A DNA stretch of 52,522 nt from Brevibacterium rongguiense (lineage in GTDB: Bacteria; Actinomycetota; Actinomycetes; Actinomycetales; Brevibacteriaceae), in contig NZ_WWEQ01000019.1 of NCBI RefSeq assembly GCF_009857845.1, positions 1 through 52,522 on the forward strand, read 5' to 3'. Of this stretch, positions 36,439-46,674 are shown in pieces (the stretch's first letter is position 1; each line of letters begins with the position of its first letter). The notes beneath the pieces were generated by a model. The model was not told the DNA's origin. It was given only the letters and a program-made list of their open reading frames with translations, and made no database searches. Position numbers and translations under genes: made by a program.

Positions 36439-37014
36439 TCAGTGCTGTGTGCCCTCGCCCGCAAGCGAGCGCAGCCACGCCTCCGCCTGGCGGGGCGAGG
36501 ACAGGACGAGGGTGCGCAGCCCGGGGTGCGCCTCGGCGGCAGTGCGGACCGCGCGGCGGATGCGCGCGCGAGTGGCCCAGCCCCAGCGCACGATGTGCTC
36601 GGGGTCGGTGAAGAAGGTGCGCAGCGGCGGTTCGCGATTGTCCGCCCACAGGGGCTCATCGCGCAGGCGGCGGCGCAGCGTGCGCAGCACGAGTCGGGTC
36701 AGGTGCACGTGGGGCGCGTAGTCCAGGTGGACGAGCAGCTGAGCGCGTCCGGCGAGCAGGTCGCCCACGTGCTCGCGGTACTGCCACTCGGTGATCCAGG
36801 CACTCTGGGCGCTCAGGCGCTCCACCCTCGCAGCGAAGTCCGGCAGCGGCCTCCAGCCGGGACCGTGGAAGAGGGCGTCGATCTCCGTGTGCGGGATGCC
36901 AGTGAGGTTCGCGGCCCGCCTTGCGAGAGTCGTCTTCCCGGTCCCGGAGGGTCCGGCGATGAGGATGCGCGCGGCCGGGGGAGTGCCGTGAAGAGGCGGG
37001 GCGGTGCGTGCCAT
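36439..37014 (-). CDS. P-loop NTPase, adenylate kinase-like
   Basis: The 191-residue protein has Walker A ILIAGPSGTGKTTLARRAA at ~18-35, then HTEIDALFHGPGWRPLPDF, EWQYREHVGDLLAGRAQLLVHLD and an Arg-rich RLVLRTLRRRL segment. The pattern matches the small kinase-like proteins often named topology modulation protein or FlaR, which resemble adenylate and shikimate kinases. Substrate and role are unknown. GGGAGG precedes ATG 37014 by four bases. It lies directly after the tRNA-Arg gene on the same strand, and co-transcription with the tRNA is possible. Confidence 0.8.
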   Translation of the reverse strand: MARTAPPLHGTPPAARILIAGPSGTGKTTLARRAANLTGIPHTEIDALFHGPGWRPLPDFAARVERLSAQSAWITEWQYREHVGDLLAGRAQLLVHLDYAPHVHLTRLVLRTLRRRLRDEPLWADNREPPLRTFFTDPEHIVRWGWATRARIRRAVRTAAEAHPGLRTLVLSSPRQAEAWLRSLAGEGTQH

Positions 37015-37047
37015 GGCGCCTCCCGCCCCTCCGTGCCTCCGGGTCCC

Positions 37048-37123
37048 TGGTGCCCCCACCCGGACTCGAACCGGGAACCTACGGATTAGAAGGCCGTTGC
37101 TCTATCCATTGAGCTATGGAGGC
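37048..37123 (-). tRNA. tRNA-Arg (anticodon UCU)
   Basis: The 76-base minus-strand sequence folds as a full cloverleaf. The acceptor arms are GCCTCCA and TGGGGGC plus discriminator A, the D arm AGCTC/GAGC, the anticodon stem ACGGC/TCCGT-type with loop CTTCTAA, and the T arm CCGGG-TTCGAGT-CCGGG style. The anticodon TCT (complement at 37088-37090) reads AGA arginine codons, rare in this genome. CCA is encoded (37048-37050). Bases 36 onward of the loop follow tRNA rules. Confidence 0.96.
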
Positions 37124-37146
37124 GCGCCGGATCGCCCGGCGCCCAC

Positions 37147-37152
37147 ACACTA
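37147..37152 (-). promoter_or_regulatory. Possible -10 box of the tRNA-Arg gene
   Basis: TAGTGT on the minus strand lies 23 bases before the mature tRNA 5' end, giving a short leader. Confidence 0.35.
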
Positions 37153-37274
37153 CTACGAGGTTCGCGCTCGCCGCGGTGCACCGGGCACGGTGCCGGAGCG
37201 CACGCGGCCCGGAATCCGGGGGCTCACCGGCGTGGTGAGTGGAGAGTCTGAGAGAAAGCGGAGAAGGTGGACGC

Positions 37275-38984
37275 GTGACTCATGCATCCGACGAACAGGC
37301 GCTGCGGCCGGGCATCGGGTCCGCGCTGCGCGACCTCGCCGCCCGCGTGCACGCCACGCGCTTCCCCCTGCGGACCCCGGACGGGGTGCGCGGGCACGAA
37401 CTCGTGCGCAGCATCGGCGACCAGCTCGACGACTACCTCCTGCCGCGACTCGCGCACGCGGACGCGCCGCTGCTCGTGGTCGTGGGCGGGTCGACCGGCG
37501 CCGGCAAGTCCACCCTCGTGAACTCGATGATCGGCGCCGAGGTCTCCGCCGCCAGCGCGCTCAGGCCCACCACCCGCTGGCCGGTACTCGTGCACAACCC
37601 GGCGGACTCCGCGCACTTCGGCGACCCCGCCCGCGTACTCCCCGGCCTGCGCCGCGTCGCCCGCTCCGAGCAGCGCGGGGACGACCCGCAGCTGCGCCTC
37701 GTCTCCTCCGAGGCGGTGCCCCCTGGGCTGGCGCTCATCGACTCGCCGGACATCGATTCGGTCGAGGCGGACAACCGGGCGCTCGCCCGCCAGCTCCTCG
37801 CCGCCGCGGACCTGTGGCTGTTCGTCACGACCGCGGCGCGCTATGCCGATGCGATGCCGTGGGAGCTGCTCGCGGACTGCTCGGAGCGCGGCACCGCCGT
37901 GGCCATCGTGCTCGACCGCGTGCCCGCCGCCGCGAACCGGGAGGTCCGCCACCACCTGGGCGAGCTGCTCGCCGCCCAGGGCCTGGAGTCCGCCCCCATC
38001 TTCACCGTGCCGGAGCTCAACCTGCGCGACGGGATGATCCCCGATGCCGCGATCTTCCCGCTCCAGTCATGGGTGCTCAACCTGGGGCGCAGCGAGCGCG
38101 CCCGCGAACGCGTCATGGCCCGCACCCTGGCCGGCGCCCTGCGGGCCGTGCCCCCGCGCATCGAGGCGCTGGCGGACTGCGCCGCCGAGCAGGAGGCCGC
38201 CCACGATGGACTGTCCCGCAGCGTCGACGTGGCCTTCGCCCACGCCGCCGACGAGCTCGCCCGCGCGCTCGTGGGCGGGCGCGCCCTGCGCGGCGAGGTA
38301 CTGGCCCGCTGGCAGGACTTCGTGGGCGCCGGGCAGTTCTTCCGCGGCCTCGAGCCCACCGTCGCCCGCCTGCGCGACCGCATCACCTCCGCCGTCACCG
38401 GCCGCCGCGACACGGCGGAGCCACTCGAGAACGCGATCGCCGGCGCCGTATCCGTGCTCGTGCGCGAGCAGGCAGTCGAGGCCGTCGCGGCCACCTCGCG
38501 GCAGTGGCAGGACTCGCCGGCCGGTGCCGCGATCGTGCAGGCCAATCCGGAGATGACGCGCCTGCCGGCCGACTTCGACGCCCGCCTGCGCGCCCTGGTG
38601 GGGGAGTGGATCGACGACGTCAACAAGCTCGTCGGCGAGGTCGGGCAGAGCAAGCGGGCCCGCGCCCGCATCCTGTCCTTCGGCGTCAACGGCGTCGCGG
38701 CCGTCCTCATGATCGGCGTCTTCTGCGGCATCGGCGGCGACCGCGGACCCCAGCAGCGCACCTCGACCGCACTCGTGGCCGACAAGCTGCTCGTGACGAT
38801 CTTCGGCGAGGACGTCACGCGCGACCTCGCCATCACCGCGCGCCGCAGCCTCCTCACGGACGCCGGCGCACTGCTGCGCGCCTGCCGCGCCCCCTACGAC
38901 CATGCGCTCGCGGTCTCCGAGGTGCCCGCGCGCCAGGCCGGTGCCCTGCGCGGGGCCGCCGCCCGATTGGAGGAACTGCTGTGA
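37275..38984 (+). CDS. Dynamin-like membrane GTPase, first of a pair
   Basis: The 569-residue protein has a GTPase domain near the N terminus: G1 GGSTGAGKST at 71-80, a PTTRWPVLVHNP switch region and G3 DSPDID. The usual N/TKxD base-specificity motif is replaced by VLDRVP, so nucleotide specificity may be relaxed. A long helical region follows (residues ~270-470), then one hydrophobic helix (FGVNGVAAVLMIGVFCGI) and a helical tail. The layout fits bacterial dynamin-like proteins, as in Streptomyces DynA/DynB. GTG 37275 is chosen because GGAGAAGG lies just upstream; GTG 37239 is an alternative. It overlaps the partner gene by four bases. Confidence 0.82.
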   Translation: MTHASDEQALRPGIGSALRDLAARVHATRFPLRTPDGVRGHELVRSIGDQLDDYLLPRLAHADAPLLVVVGGSTGAGKSTLVNSMIGAEVSAASALRPTTRWPVLVHNPADSAHFGDPARVLPGLRRVARSEQRGDDPQLRLVSSEAVPPGLALIDSPDIDSVEADNRALARQLLAAADLWLFVTTAARYADAMPWELLADCSERGTAVAIVLDRVPAAANREVRHHLGELLAAQGLESAPIFTVPELNLRDGMIPDAAIFPLQSWVLNLGRSERARERVMARTLAGALRAVPPRIEALADCAAEQEAAHDGLSRSVDVAFAHAADELARALVGGRALRGEVLARWQDFVGAGQFFRGLEPTVARLRDRITSAVTGRRDTAEPLENAIAGAVSVLVREQAVEAVAATSRQWQDSPAGAAIVQANPEMTRLPADFDARLRALVGEWIDDVNKLVGEVGQSKRARARILSFGVNGVAAVLMIGVFCGIGGDRGPQQRTSTALVADKLLVTIFGEDVTRDLAITARRSLLTDAGALLRACRAPYDHALAVSEVPARQAGALRGAAARLEELL

Positions 38985-40564
38985 CCAGCGAGTCCACCCG
39001 CAGCGAGATCAAGCGCCGGGCGGCGGGCATCCGCGCCGCGCTCAACGCCCAGGCTGGTGCGCTGAGCGCGCAGACCGCGACGGCCGCCGCCGAGCTCCTG
39101 GGCCGCGCCGAGCAGCGCCAGGGGCTGGGCGACGACTTCACCGTCGTCGCGTTCGCCGGCTCGACCGGCTCGGGCAAATCGAGCCTGTTCAACGCCGTCT
39201 CCGGGCTGGAGATCGCCCAGGTGGGCGTCCGCCGGCCCACCACGTCGAAGCCCACCGCGTGCGTGTGGGGCAGCGGCGGCGAGGACCTGCTCGACTGGCT
39301 CGAGGTGCCCGCGGAGAACCGCACGTGGCGCGAGAGCGCCCTCGACGGCCACGATGAGGAGGCCCTCCACGGCCTCGTGCTCCTCGACCTGCCCGACCAC
39401 GACTCGACGGCGCAGGCCCACCGCGTGGAGTCCGACCGCCTCGTCGGCATGGTCGATGTGGTCCTGTGGATCGTCGACCCGCAGAAGTACGCCGACTACG
39501 CGCTGCACTCGCGCTACCTCACCCGGCTGGCCGAGTACTCCGACAGCGTCGTGGTCGTCCTCAACCAGGTCGACCGGCTCGCCTTCGACGAGCGCAGGGC
39601 CACAGCCGACCACCTCCGCAAGCTGCTCGAGCACGATGGGCTGGCCGACGCCGAGGTGCGACTGGCCTCCGCGGCCACCCGCGAGGGCGTGCCCGAGCTG
39701 CGCACCCTGCTGCAGGAGACCGTTTCCGCACACGATGCGGCCGGTGAGCGCCTCGTCGCCGATCTGCAGGCCATGGGCCAGCGGATCCGCGGCGAACTCG
39801 GCGAACCCGTCGCGGATCCCGAGCAGCTTGCCGGCGCGGACAGGCTCGTGGCCGCCATGGAGGAGGCTGCCGGCGTCGAGGCGCTGGCCCAGACCGTGCA
39901 CGACGACTACCTGCGCCGGGCCTACCGGGTGAGCGCGTACCCCGTGCTCGCCCGCCTGCAGCGCGGCAAGCCGGACCCGCTGGGTGCCCGCCACGGTGGC
40001 GACCGGGACGATCTGCTGCGCGCCGGCGTGCCGGAGACCAGCCCCGCCCAGAGCGCGCGGGTCAACCTCGCCGCCCACGAATTCGTCGCCGAGGCCACTG
40101 CCGGCCTGCCGTTGAGCTGGCGGGATTCCGTGAGCTCGGCGGAGAAGCGCGGCACCGCGCAGCTCACCGAGACCCTTGACGAGGCGGTGACAGGCGTGCA
40201 CCTGGAGCGCCCCACGCCCGGCTGGTGGGGGGCGGCACGGTTCTTCCAGGTGCTGTTCTTCGTCCTCACGATCATCGGCGCGCTGGCCCTGGTCGCAGGG
40301 ATCATCGCCGCAGTGCTGGGCCTGCTCGATGGGAGCCCGCTGCTGTGGATCGTGCCCGCTGGGGTGCTCGTGCTCGGCGCCGTGGGCTCGCTGATCACTT
40401 CCGTCCTGGCAGCGGGCGCCCGCCTTCGCGGTGCCGATCGCGCTGCGGCCCAGGTGCGCGAGCGCATGGCCGATGCCATTGGCCGGGCCGCCGCAGGCTC
40501 ATACTTCGCGCCGATCGCACAGGTCCTCGCCGAGCACCGGGCCATCTACGACGCGCTGCGCTGA
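38981..40564 (+). CDS. Dynamin-like membrane GTPase, second of a pair
   Basis: The 527-residue partner has G1 GSTGSGKSS at 60-68, switch [13 protein letters not shown]3 DLPDHDS and a complete G4 NQVDR, so it should bind GTP normally. A helical middle region leads to two C-terminal transmembrane helices ([40 protein letters not shown]) and a short helical tail. The GTG start lies in the stop of the first gene (GTGA), a sign of coupled translation and probably a hetero-oligomer. A membrane-remodelling or septum-related role is inferred from the family, not shown. Confidence 0.84.
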   Translation: MTSESTRSEIKRRAAGIRAALNAQAGALSAQTATAAAELLGRAEQRQGLGDDFTVVAFAGSTGSGKSSLFNAVSGLEIAQVGVRRPTTSKPTACVWGSGGEDLLDWLEVPAENRTWRESALDGHDEEALHGLVLLDLPDHDSTAQAHRVESDRLVGMVDVVLWIVDPQKYADYALHSRYLTRLAEYSDSVVVVLNQVDRLAFDERRATADHLRKLLEHDGLADAEVRLASAATREGVPELRTLLQETVSAHDAAGERLVADLQAMGQRIRGELGEPVADPEQLAGADRLVAAMEEAAGVEALAQTVHDDYLRRAYRVSAYPVLARLQRGKPDPLGARHGGDRDDLLRAGVPETSPAQSARVNLAAHEFVAEATAGLPLSWRDSVSSAEKRGTAQLTETLDEAVTGVHLERPTPGWWGAARFFQVLFFVLTIIGALALVAGIIAAVLGLLDGSPLLWIVPAGVLVLGAVGSLITSVLAAGARLRGADRAAAQVRERMADAIGRAAAGSYFAPIAQVLAEHRAIYDALR

Positions 40565-40606
40565 GGCTGGCGCTGCCAAGCGCGCGCGTGCGCCGCGCGG
40601 AGCCTC
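40563..40606 (+). terminator. Possible terminator after the GTPase pair
   Basis: GAGGCT (40563-40568) can pair with AGCCTC (40601-40606) around a self-complementary GC-rich core. The rest of the 231 bases before ssb shows no gene or clear promoter. Confidence 0.3.
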
Positions 40607-40795
40607 TGTACTGAGCGGGTTCCCCGTGCGGCCGCGGCGGCTGCGAGCGGTGGAAGGCCCGCGCCCGGTGTGAGGTGGTGGCTGGGGACGCCGGAGGTGC
40701 GTCCACAGCGCCCGCCGTTTGCCCGGGGTGCGCGTCCGCCGCGTGATCTCCTCTGAGCACGGCCCTGCCTGGGCCCGGACTCAGAAGGAGACACC

Positions 40796-41419
40796 ATGAA
40801 GATCCTCAACCACTTCATCGGCACGGTCGGCTCAGAGCCGCGCGCGGGCACGACCGCGGACGGCAAGCGCTGGCTGAGCTTCCGGATGGCCGTCTCCCAT
40901 GACGGCTTCAATCCGTCCACCGGCGCCTTCGAGGAGTACGACACCACCTGGTTCGACGTGTCGGCCTTCGGCGCGCTGGCCGAGAACCTCTTCGCCTCCC
41001 TGCACAAGGGCGAGCCCGTCATCGTCGTCGGCCGGCTGCGCGTGCGCGAGTGGCAGACCGAGGAGAAGTCCGGCTCCACCCCGCAGGTCGTCGCGGAGAT
41101 GGTGGGCCACAACATGCGCTTCGGAGCCACGCGCTTCAGCCGCGCGGCCAAGCGCCCCGACGGCGGCGAGACCGCCCAGGAGACCGTCCCGGGCACGGCG
41201 GGCGCACCCGGGGCCGGCGGTGGTGGCCCCGGCGGTGCCGCCGCGGGTGCAGGAGGCCCCGGCAAGGAGCGCGCGGTCGAGGGAGGAGCGGGAGCGGGCG
41301 GGCGCGCTGCCCAGACCCAGCGTCGCGGTTCCGAGGGCTCCGCTGACGAGGCGGACGGTGAGCGCAGCCTCGTGGGCGCCGGTGCGGACGGCGGGGGCGG
41401 TGATTCCCCGCCGTTCTGA
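40796..41419 (+). CDS. ssb: Single-stranded DNA-binding protein
   Basis: SSB coats single-stranded DNA. The 207-residue product has an OB-fold (LNHFIGTVGSEPRAGTTADG, WLSFRMAVSHDGF, TTWFDVSAFGALAENL, GEPVIVVGRLRVREW) in the first ~120 residues, then a Gly/Ala/Glu-rich disordered linker, and ends in DSPPF, a variant of the acidic tip (usually DDIPF) that recruits repair proteins. The OB core differs from the main replicative type and may be the second SSB found beside ettA in actinobacteria. AAGGAG precedes ATG 40796. Confidence 0.9.
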   Translation: MKILNHFIGTVGSEPRAGTTADGKRWLSFRMAVSHDGFNPSTGAFEEYDTTWFDVSAFGALAENLFASLHKGEPVIVVGRLRVREWQTEEKSGSTPQVVAEMVGHNMRFGATRFSRAAKRPDGGETAQETVPGTAGAPGAGGGGPGGAAAGAGGPGKERAVEGGAGAGGRAAQTQRRGSEGSADEADGERSLVGAGADGGGGDSPPF

Positions 41420-41555
41420 CCGAGGGCGGGCTCCGTTCGGGGTTCGGCGCACTCGGGCGCGTTCGCCCCGGCCTCCGGAGCTCCTCGTGCTGTGTCGCGC
41501 GGGCCCAGGCAGGGCCCCGCGGCGGTGCGCTGGCCGCTCGTGGGCCGGTTCGCGG

Positions 41556-41561
41556 TAGGCT
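41556..41561 (+). promoter_or_regulatory. -10 box of the lipoprotein gene (leaderless)
   Basis: TAGGCT is followed by 7 bases and GTG 41569, so the transcript should begin at the start codon. Confidence 0.5.
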
Positions 41562-41568
41562 TGCGGGC

Positions 41569-42204
41569 GTGAGCAACAGCATCCTCCGGGCAGCGCCCGT
41601 CGCAGTCGCATGTGCCGGCCTCGCCGCGCTCAGCGGGTGCGGCTTCTTCGGCCCCAAGGGCAATGCGCCCAAGACCGAGGAGAAGGAGGTGCCCGCCGCG
41701 GTCGACAAGGTCGCCGCCGCGCTCAAGCCGCTCACCGACGCGGGCACGATGCCCGACAGCAAGCAGTTCTTCGCCGCCATGACCAAGGCCGGGTACGCCA
41801 AGAAGAACCTGGAGACGACGATCGACTCCTCTCCTCTCAAGCACGATGTGCCCGCCAAGATGTTCGGCGTCAAGGTCAAGGAGGGCTGCGTCGTCGGCGA
41901 GATCCGCGACGGCAAGGTCACCGCCGAGCTCATGCCCCCGATGAAGTCCGATGGCACCTGCCTCATGGGCAAGGTCGAGCGGCCCAAGGGCGTGAAGGCG
42001 CCCACCGGCGAGCAGCGCCGCAGCGGCGACACCGACAACGGGGCGGGCCACCTGCCCGGCGATGACCTCAACAACCCCAAGTCGACGCAGTCGCCGAGCT
42101 CCGGCAGCGGTTCGACGTCCGGCGGATCGCCCGGCTCCAGTGGCTCGAACTCGGGAGACTCGGACGGCGACTCCGATTCCGGCGGCGGCCTGGGCGGCAA
42201 CTGA
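41569..42204 (+). CDS. Putative lipoprotein with Ser/Gly-rich tail
   Basis: The 211-residue product has a signal peptide (RAAPVAVACAGLAA) with lipobox LSGC at 21-24, so Cys24 should be lipidated and the protein anchored outside. A domain of ~110 residues follows, with two Cys (EGCVVGEIRDG and SDGTCLMG) that could form a disulphide. It looks like the actinobacterial DUF6993 type, though I am unsure. The last ~55 residues are Ser/Gly/Asp low complexity. The leaderless promoter sets GTG 41569 as start. Function unknown. Confidence 0.8.
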   Translation: MSNSILRAAPVAVACAGLAALSGCGFFGPKGNAPKTEEKEVPAAVDKVAAALKPLTDAGTMPDSKQFFAAMTKAGYAKKNLETTIDSSPLKHDVPAKMFGVKVKEGCVVGEIRDGKVTAELMPPMKSDGTCLMGKVERPKGVKAPTGEQRRSGDTDNGAGHLPGDDLNNPKSTQSPSSGSGSTSGGSPGSSGSNSGDSDGDSDSGGGLGGN

Positions 42205-42249
42205 GCGCCTGCCCACGCGCCCCGACTGGCAGGCCACCGGCCCGGCGGA

Positions 42250-42255
42250 TAACCT
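42250..42255 (+). promoter_or_regulatory. -10 box of ettA (near-leaderless)
   Basis: TAACCT is followed by 9 bases and ATG 42265, leaving a leader of at most 2-3 bases. Confidence 0.45.
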
Positions 42256-42264
42256 GGGACCACT

Positions 42265-43947
<1,683 letters not shown>

Positions 43948-43973
43948 GCCTCACCCGCGCCTGCGGTTCACGC

Positions 43974-44013
43974 AAGGGGGCGCCGCCCGGCACTGCCGGG
44001 CGGCGCCCCCTTT
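43974..44013. terminator. Strong terminator after ettA
   Basis: A 17-bp perfect stem (43974-43990 with 43996-44012) around CACTG ends in TTT on the + strand and, read in reverse, is also preceded by A residues, so it can stop transcription from ettA and from the convergent tesB. Confidence 0.85.
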
Positions 44014-44067
44014 CGCATGCGCGGGCCGGCGGTGAGTCCCACTGCGTTCCTGCCCACAGGGGCGGTG

Positions 44068-44958
44068 CTACTCCTTGACGCGCACCATGCCCTGCTGGGC
44101 CACCGAGGCGAGCAGGCGCCCATCGCGGCTGAAGATCCGGCCGATGCCCAGGCCGCGCCCGTTCTCCGCGGCGGGGGAGCGGTAGTCGAAGAGCAGCCAG
44201 TCGTTGAAGTCGATGGGGGCGTGCCACCACATCGCGTGGTCGAGGCTCGCCATGCGCAGGCGGGCGTCGCTCCAGCTCAGCCCGTGCGCGCGCAGGGTGG
44301 GCTCGAGGAGGCTGTAGTCCGAGGCGTAGGCCGCGGCGGCCGCGTTGCGCACCGGGTCCGTGGGGAAGGCGGTCGCCGCGCGCAGCCAGAAGCGCTGGTC
44401 GGGTGCCTGGGGGCCGTGGAAGTGCGAGTGGATCTCCCCGCCGATGGGCCGGATGTCGAAGGGGCGCTTGAGCACCCAGCCGGCCACGTGCGGGTTGTCC
44501 GAGGCGGCGAGCATGTCCTGCAGCGGGGCAACGTCCTCGGGCCGCGGGACGCCGGCGGGCATCTCGTCGTGGTGCTCGAGGCCCGACTGCCGGAGCTGGA
44601 ACGAGGCGATGCCGGAGAAGATGGGCGTGCCGTCCTGATAGGCCTGGACGCGGCGCGTGGTGAAGGACCCGCCGTCGCGCAGGTCCTCGACGCCCAACAG
44701 CAGCTCGACGTCGTCGTGGCCCGCGCGCAGGAAGTAGCCGTGGAACGAGTGGATGGGCCGGTCATCGTCGACCGTGGCCGACGTGGCCATGACGCACTGG
44801 GAGAGCACCTGGCCGCCGAACAGCCGCCCGCCGGGCTTGGGCTGGTTCCACGCGCGGAACGCGTGTGCCTCGCCGCCCGGGCCGGGTCCGCCCAGCGGCT
44901 CGAGGTCGAGCACGCGTGCGAGCTCGGCCATGTTCGCAGCGTTCTGCGCATCGTCCAT
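44068..44958 (-). CDS. tesB: Acyl-CoA thioesterase II
   Basis: TesB hydrolyses acyl-CoA to fatty acid and CoA. The 296-residue protein is a double hotdog: the first half has AWNQPKPGGRLFGGQVLSQ and HSFHGYFLRAG, the second the catalytic-Asp segment MASLDHAMWWH. Length and motifs are normal for the family. AGGAGG lies four bases before ATG 44958, and a TAAGCT -10 box is at 44983-44988. It is divergent from a single-hotdog thioesterase gene, a functional pairing. Confidence 0.94.
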   Translation of the reverse strand: MDDAQNAANMAELARVLDLEPLGGPGPGGEAHAFRAWNQPKPGGRLFGGQVLSQCVMATSATVDDDRPIHSFHGYFLRAGHDDVELLLGVEDLRDGGSFTTRRVQAYQDGTPIFSGIASFQLRQSGLEHHDEMPAGVPRPEDVAPLQDMLAASDNPHVAGWVLKRPFDIRPIGGEIHSHFHGPQAPDQRFWLRAATAFPTDPVRNAAAAAYASDYSLLEPTLRAHGLSWSDARLRMASLDHAMWWHAPIDFNDWLLFDYRSPAAENGRGLGIGRIFSRDGRLLASVAQQGMVRVKE

Positions 44959-44982
44959 GTGTCCTCCTGCTTGACTGCGATC

Positions 44983-44988
44983 AGCTTA
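44983..44988 (-). promoter_or_regulatory. -10 box of tesB
   Basis: TAAGCT on the minus strand; predicted transcription start near 44976, leaving an 18-base leader with the AGGAGG site. Confidence 0.5.
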
Positions 44989-45053
44989 GCCGCCGCCCAC
45001 GGCGCCCAGGACACCGCGCGCACCCGCCCGCCGCGGTCCCCGGCCCCCGATGG

Positions 45054-45059
45054 CAAGAT
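45054..45059 (+). promoter_or_regulatory. -10 box of the hotdog thioesterase gene (leaderless)
   Basis: CAAGAT is followed by 7 bases and ATG 45067. The spacing equals that of the other leaderless genes here, which argues against the ATG at 45058. Confidence 0.45.
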
Positions 45060-45066
45060 GGGGCGC

Positions 45067-45609
45067 ATGGAACGCACCCCACACGATCCGCTCATCGCGG
45101 GCCCCTTCACCCGCGTGCTGCTCGAGCTGCGCTGGGGCGATATGGACGCGTACGGCCACGTGAACAATGTGACCCAGGTTCGGCTGCTGGAGGAGGCGCG
45201 CGTGCGCGCGTTCGGCTCGCCCACCGCGGCCCGCGATGCCGCGCCCTCGGATCCCGCGGACGGCGCCGCCCCCTCCGTGTTCGGCGTGCCGATCCCGCCG
45301 GTCTTCCGCGCCGCCTCGGCGGACACGGACATCCTCGTGTCCACGCACACCGTCGAGTACCGGCTGCCCATTCCCTACAGGGAGGGCCCGATCGCCGTCG
45401 ACGTCGTCATCAGCCGGGTGAGCCCCGTGACGATCACGGTGGGCTACGTCGTCCTCGAGCCCGACGAGTCGCGGGTCTACACGGTGGCGGAGACCGACGT
45501 CGTCTTCGTCGATCCGGACTCCGGCCGTGCCCGCCGTCTGCGCGAGGACGAGGTCGAGGCGCTCGGCCGGGTCGTCGTCGACCCGATTCCGCTCAAGCGC
45601 CGCCGGTGA
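45067..45609 (+). CDS. 4-hydroxybenzoyl-CoA-type hotdog thioesterase
   Basis: The 180-residue product has the hotdog motif RWGDMDAYGHVNNVTQVRLLEEAR, in which the Asp before YGHVNN is the catalytic residue of 4-hydroxybenzoyl-CoA thioesterases. STHTVEYRLPIPYREGPIAV and VSPVTITVGYVVLEPD complete the fold. A Pro/Ala-rich loop at ~53-70 is an insertion. The substrate is unknown. Its stop overlaps the GTG of the next gene (GTGA), so the two are co-translated. Confidence 0.88.
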   Translation: MERTPHDPLIAGPFTRVLLELRWGDMDAYGHVNNVTQVRLLEEARVRAFGSPTAARDAAPSDPADGAAPSVFGVPIPPVFRAASADTDILVSTHTVEYRLPIPYREGPIAVDVVISRVSPVTITVGYVVLEPDESRVYTVAETDVVFVDPDSGRARRLREDEVEALGRVVVDPIPLKRRR

Positions 45610-46490
45610 GCATCGCCCTGCCCAGCGCGGCCGCGCTGGCCGACTGGCAGACGCTGGTCGAGCGCGCCCGCCGCGCGGATCCCGAGGCCGCGATCCGGCT
45701 GAGCGCCGCCGGCTCGACGCTCGTGCTCACGTGCGCGCCGCTCTATCCCGCGAGCCTGGGCGACGGCATGCCGCTGGTGCTGGGGATGCGCATGATCCGC
45801 CTCGCCGACTCCTCGGCCGACGGCCTCGATGCCGTGGTGCCGGCGGCGGCGCTCCTCGACCGCTTCGCCCGCGCGAACTCGCGCGGTTCCCTGCACATCG
45901 GCGTGCCGCCGCAGGAGGTGCACGCCGCCTGGGCCGGCATCGCGCCCCCGCGCGGGGGCTGGTCGGCCGCGGGCAGCGTGCCCGCCGCGGTGCTGCACGC
46001 TATCGCCCGCGCCGGCATCGCGGAGATCGCACGGGGCACACCGGAGGGCTCGGGGGCGCACGCGGTGGCCGCGCTGCGCCGCCGCGTCTGGGGCCGCAGC
46101 CTCGTCGAGGCGGGTGGGGCCGCCGAGCGGCTGGGCGCCCCCGACTCAACCGAGGGGGCGGGCGCCGCCGACACCACCGAGGGGATGGGCGCCGGCGACT
46201 CCGCCCAGGGGGTGGGCGCCGCCGATACCGCCGAGGGGATGGGCGCCGCCGGCACCGCCCAGGCCGCCGGCACCACCGGGGCCGACAACGCCTCGGCCCG
46301 CGCACGACCCGCTGAGCCGGCCGGCGGTGCCTCGCCGGTGCTCGGCCTCCTTCCGGCGGGTGCGGCGTTCGGGATGGACGCGCTCGGATTCCTGGCCGCG
46401 GGCTCCGAGCCGGCGACCGTCTTCGCCAGCGGGCCCTGGCTGCGGCTGAGCACCCGCGGCGGGCACATCCTCACCCGAGCCAGCGGGTGA
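45606..46490 (+). CDS. Hypothetical protein with Gly/Ala repeat linker
   Basis: I do not recognise the family. The 294-residue product has an N-terminal domain (~1-172, with PLVLGMRMIRLADSSADGLD, SLHIGVPPQEVHAAWAG and IAPPRGGW), a linker of five 9-residue repeats (177-221), a variable Ala/Thr/Gly stretch, and a C-terminal domain of ~60 residues (VLGLLPAGAAFGMDALGFL, then FASGPWLRLSTRGGHIL). No signal peptide or membrane helix. The two ends look like parts of one fold split by an expanding linker. GTG 45606 overlaps the thioesterase stop, so a functional link is likely. Confidence 0.75.
   Translation: MSIALPSAAALADWQTLVERARRADPEAAIRLSAAGSTLVLTCAPLYPASLGDGMPLVLGMRMIRLADSSADGLDAVVPAAALLDRFARANSRGSLHIGVPPQEVHAAWAGIAPPRGGWSAAGSVPAAVLHAIARAGIAEIARGTPEGSGAHAVAALRRRVWGRSLVEAGGAAERLGAPDSTEGAGAADTTEGMGAGDSAQGVGAADTAEGMGAAGTAQAAGTTGADNASARARPAEPAGGASPVLGLLPAGAAFGMDALGFLAAGSEPATVFASGPWLRLSTRGGHILTRASG
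46134..46268 (+). repeat. 27-nt in-frame tandem repeat, five copies
   Basis: Five consecutive 27-base units start at 46134, 46161, 46188, 46215 and 46242, each beginning GGCGCC. They encode GAPDSTEGA, GAADTTEGM, GAGDSAQGV, GAADTAEGM and GAAGTAQAA. Copy-number change would keep the reading frame. Confidence 0.85.
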
Positions 46491-46631
46491 CACAGCGACT
46501 CCCTGGAGCGGGTGACTCCGCCTCTTCCGGCGCGAATGGCTCGGCTTCTCCCCGGCGCGAATGCCTCCGCCCCTCCCCGAAGCGAAGAATGGCTCGGCTG
46601 CGCCCCGCAGCCGGTGGCTCTGCCCCCCCCG

Positions 46632-46650
46632 CGGCTGGGCGGGCCAGCCG
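46632..46650 (-). terminator. Possible terminator after glbO
   Basis: CGGCTGG (46632-46638) pairs with CCAGCCG (46644-46650) around 5 bases, about 25 bases past the glbO stop. Bases 46512-46600 contain loosely repeated GGCGCGAATG-type units without a gene. Confidence 0.35.
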
Positions 46651-46674
46651 GTGACCCGGTGCCCCGCGCGCGGC

